From assembly GCA_002296965.1 (NCBI GenBank), contig DBIW01000005.1:1-64000 (forward strand): a DNA stretch of 64,000 nt, given 5' to 3'. This document shows positions 62,215 through 64,000 of the stretch, in pieces. This DNA comes from Treponema sp. UBA792. Lineage in GTDB: Bacteria; Spirochaetota; Spirochaetia; Treponematales; Treponemataceae. Both the position numbers and the translations under genes were made by a program. The notes beneath the pieces are model-generated. The model was given only the letters and a program-made list of their open reading frames with translations. It did not search any database and had not been told where the DNA came from. Every line of letters begins with the position of its first letter. Within the stretch, counting starts at the first letter, position 1.

Positions 62215-62706
62215 ATGAAGCTGACGGTGAACAAAATTCTGTCGGCGGTGATTGCAGTCCTTGCAGTGACAATAATATCGGGAACTGCCGCCGCATTTCT
62301 CCTGAAAAAAGCCGAACCAGGAAAAGACCTGCGCGCCGCGGATCCTGCTCCCGGAGAAGCCGTAAAACTGAATCACGGCGGCGGAACCATGGCGGCCTAC
62401 ACGGAGCTTGGAACTATAAGAGCCGTCACAAGATCCGCGAAAAACGGAGAGAACGGAATCTCCATTGTAATCACTCCCTGGCTTGCATACCCCGAAGGTG
62501 ACGCTGTTTTTTTTGAGGAGCTTATGCGCAAACGCCTTGTAATAACGGGAATTTTCACGGATTATTTTTCGTCCAGAACAAAACAGGAACTTCTTGCCGA
62601 ATCCGAGGACAAAATAAAAGCCGAGCTGCTTGATTCGATAAACAGCCGGCTTACGCTCGGAAAAATAAATAAAGTCTATTTCACCGATTACATATTTCTT
62701 GAATAG
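62215..62706 (+). CDS. FliL-like flagellar basal-body protein
   Basis: 163 aa. One N-terminal membrane helix (ILSAVIAVLAVTIISGTAAAFLL), a linker, then the FliL periplasmic domain (ELGTIRAVT ... FFEELMRKRLVITGIFTDYFSSRTKQEL ... GKINKVYFTDYIFLE). FliL forms a ring around stator units and boosts motor torque. It stands apart from flagellar genes, directly behind hflX, so it may be a second FliL copy. It converges on thyX with 24 bp between. Confidence 0.82.
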   Translation: MKLTVNKILSAVIAVLAVTIISGTAAAFLLKKAEPGKDLRAADPAPGEAVKLNHGGGTMAAYTELGTIRAVTRSAKNGENGISIVITPWLAYPEGDAVFFEELMRKRLVITGIFTDYFSSRTKQELLAESEDKIKAELLDSINSRLTLGKINKVYFTDYIFLE

Positions 62707-62730
62707 AAGCGCACATCTTCCAAAACATAA

Positions 62731-63567
62731 CTAAAGCTGCTTTCCTGAATTTATCTTCTCGTTGAACCGCTCCAGTTTTTTTCCGGAAAGAGGATTCTCC
62801 GCGCCGGAAAGAACTTTTCTGAGCGCATCCATCTCCTCGCCGGAGAAATTCACGCCCGCATTCTGGTGGTTCTCAAAAGATGCGGTGGCCATCGGCGCCA
62901 CCCTGCGGCAAAGCTCAAGAATCACCTGCGCATAGACACGGATTTCATACTGCGCATGGCTGTCGAGGCGGAGCTTCAGAAAATGGAACAGGTTGTGCAG
63001 ATCCATCTCCCAGTAAAATTCCGTGTAAAGCGAAAGCGGAAGATTTATGCGTGCAACCTCGCGCGCCAGTCCGCAATCAATCAGCTTTGAATAATTCTCA
63101 AACGCTGACTGCTGGCCGGATTCAAGCGATGCGATTATTTCGGCCGATTTTTCAGGCGGAAAAGGCTCGTCGGAACGTCCCTGCTTGTTGTCCGTGCTCT
63201 GCGGCTGAATTTTGTCTCCGGCAGGAACATAGAATTCGTCTTTCATAAGCGAATATCTTCCGGAAACCTCGTTCATCCGGCCGGTTCTGTGACGGACCCA
63301 CTGGCGCGCCACAAAAATCGGCATTTTCAGGTGAAATGTCAGGACAACCTGCTCAAACGGAGACGTGTGCTGATGGCGCAGAAGATAATCTATAAGCGCG
63401 CCGTCCTGGGAGACGGTCTTGGTCCCCGCTCCGTAGGAGACACGGGCGGCCTGAACTATCCGCTGGTCTCCGCCCATATAGTCCACAAGCCGGACAAAAC
63501 CCTTGTCCAGGACGGAAAACTCCTTGTCCAGGACGGCTTCGGCTTCCGGAACAACACAATGTGCCAT
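62731..63567 (-). CDS. thyX: FAD-dependent thymidylate synthase
   Basis: 278 aa. The ThyX signature RHRTGRMNEVSGRYS (residues 92-106) matches RHRX7S; further FAD/dUMP residues are in YLLRHQHTSPFEQ. It methylates dUMP to dTMP with CH2-THF and NADPH via FAD. GGAGG precedes the ATG. Upstream lies the partial YD-repeat-like gene with 12 bp between, possibly co-transcribed. Confidence 0.96.
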   Translation of the reverse strand: MAHCVVPEAEAVLDKEFSVLDKGFVRLVDYMGGDQRIVQAARVSYGAGTKTVSQDGALIDYLLRHQHTSPFEQVVLTFHLKMPIFVARQWVRHRTGRMNEVSGRYSLMKDEFYVPAGDKIQPQSTDNKQGRSDEPFPPEKSAEIIASLESGQQSAFENYSKLIDCGLAREVARINLPLSLYTEFYWEMDLHNLFHFLKLRLDSHAQYEIRVYAQVILELCRRVAPMATASFENHQNAGVNFSGEEMDALRKVLSGAENPLSGKKLERFNEKINSGKQL

Positions 63568-63579
63568 AAATCCTCCGGG

Positions 63580-64000
63580 CTAGTATTCAAAGACAAAATC
63601 TGTCATCGAGACCAGCTCATTCACCGTGGTTCCGAATTTCTCCGCGACAGAATAGTCGGAAAGTTTTGTCACATTTCCCGCGGCATCATATTTTACAAGC
63701 AGTCTGCCGGAAATTTTGTTTCCGCTGCCGTAAGTTGTTATTTCGGTGAGCTTTCCGTCCGTGTAGCGGAACACTTCCTGAACAGAAGAATTCATGTATC
63801 CGTCAAGATAGCTAACCGTGTCTATTCTTCCGTCATCCATGTATGTGTATGTGCGTTCCTCATCAAGAGCGCCGTCCGCAGAATACTGTGACTGGGATGC
63901 GACAGTTCCGTCAGGATTATATTTGTATACGATTTTCCAGACAAGCGCGCCGTCACCGTCGTAGCCTGTCTCGTCAACAAGTTTTCCGTCTGTATAAGTG
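63580..64000 (-). CDS. 3' end of a YD-repeat-like protein (runs off the window)
   Basis: The frame is open from the stop at 63580 to the window edge, giving the last 139 residues. It shows degenerate repeats built on YTDGKL, YKYNPDGTV, YTYMDDGRI, FRYTDGKL and VKYDAAGNVTKL, i.e. the tyrosine/aspartate spacing of RHS/YD or MORN-like beta-strand repeats. The C-terminal residues (VSMTDFVFEY) carry no recognised toxin or anchor. Treponemes have many such lipoproteins; whether this is one depends on the missing N-terminus. Confidence 0.7.
   Translation of the reverse strand, partial: TYTDGKLVDETGYDGDGALVWKIVYKYNPDGTVASQSQYSADGALDEERTYTYMDDGRIDTVSYLDGYMNSSVQEVFRYTDGKLTEITTYGSGNKISGRLLVKYDAAGNVTKLSDYSVAEKFGTTVNELVSMTDFVFEY

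Noticed and set aside
1-64000. CRISPR array, tRNA, rRNA, prophage or intact insertion sequence
   Set aside because: No regularly spaced direct repeats, no recognisable cloverleaf or rRNA segments, and no transposase, integrase or phage structural motifs were found by reading both strands; a short tRNA could still escape inspection by eye.

Overview
The window looks like chromosomal DNA of a saccharolytic, probably gut- or rumen-associated Treponema (Spirochaetota). Several features point there: a Treponema-type trans-2-enoyl-CoA reductase (FabV/TER), a stand-alone FliL-like protein, a STAS/zinc-ribbon protein, lipoproteins and barrel-like outer-membrane proteins of treponemal style, a very large Ig-repeat/OmpA protein, ThyX in place of ThyA, and mid-range G+C. 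The genus is inferred from gene content; no rRNA is present to test it. I saw no tRNA, rRNA, CRISPR array, prophage or intact insertion sequence.

Layout. 96-2890: an AAA-ATPase/PD-(D/E)XK protein coupled to a HipA-like kinase. 2893-15028: a carbohydrate locus with a YesN/YesM-type two-component pair, a solute-binding lipoprotein and two permeases on the minus strand, divergent from a giant clan GH-Q-like phosphorylase and a GH30 enzyme. I read it as uptake and intracellular breakdown of branched beta-glucan. 15095-20550: housekeeping and envelope genes (SpoU methyltransferase, M20 peptidase, GalE, two lipoproteins, VWA protein). 20725-22163: an AT-richer, decayed ABC exporter. 22326-28125: a treponemal hypothetical gene, XRE-cupin regulator, ribosomal protein bS21, phosphodiester glycosidase lipoprotein, citrate synthase, pseudouridine synthase and STAS protein.

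28330-36783: intracellular hemicellulose-oligosaccharide enzymes (GH3, GH27, GH51) around an operon of PRPP synthase, FGGY kinase and HAD phosphatase. 37069-47737: ThrH, a small outer-membrane protein, FabF-FabV with a palindromic operator, Pta, a VanY-like peptidase, a Bax-inhibitor family protein, a DMT transporter, an M23 peptidase, RlmE and ApbE. 47883-50369: cellobiose phosphorylase under a strong promoter overlapped by a LacI-type operator. 50584-54806: the Ig/OmpA giant and a partner outer-membrane protein. 54958-60697: a MalEFG-like ABC operon with a LacI regulator and MalQ, controlled by three phased CG-centred palindromes. 60966-64000: HflX, FliL-like protein, ThyX and the 3' end of a YD-repeat-like protein.

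Together the genes describe a cell that imports oligosaccharides through CUT1 ABC systems and degrades them in the cytoplasm, often by energy-saving phosphorolysis. None of the glycosidases carries a visible signal peptide. Pta and FabV fit a fermentative acetate/acyl-CoA metabolism. Sigma70-like promoters and intrinsic terminators are easy to recognise. Several starts lack a Shine-Dalgarno sequence and sit directly behind a -10 box, suggesting leaderless transcripts.
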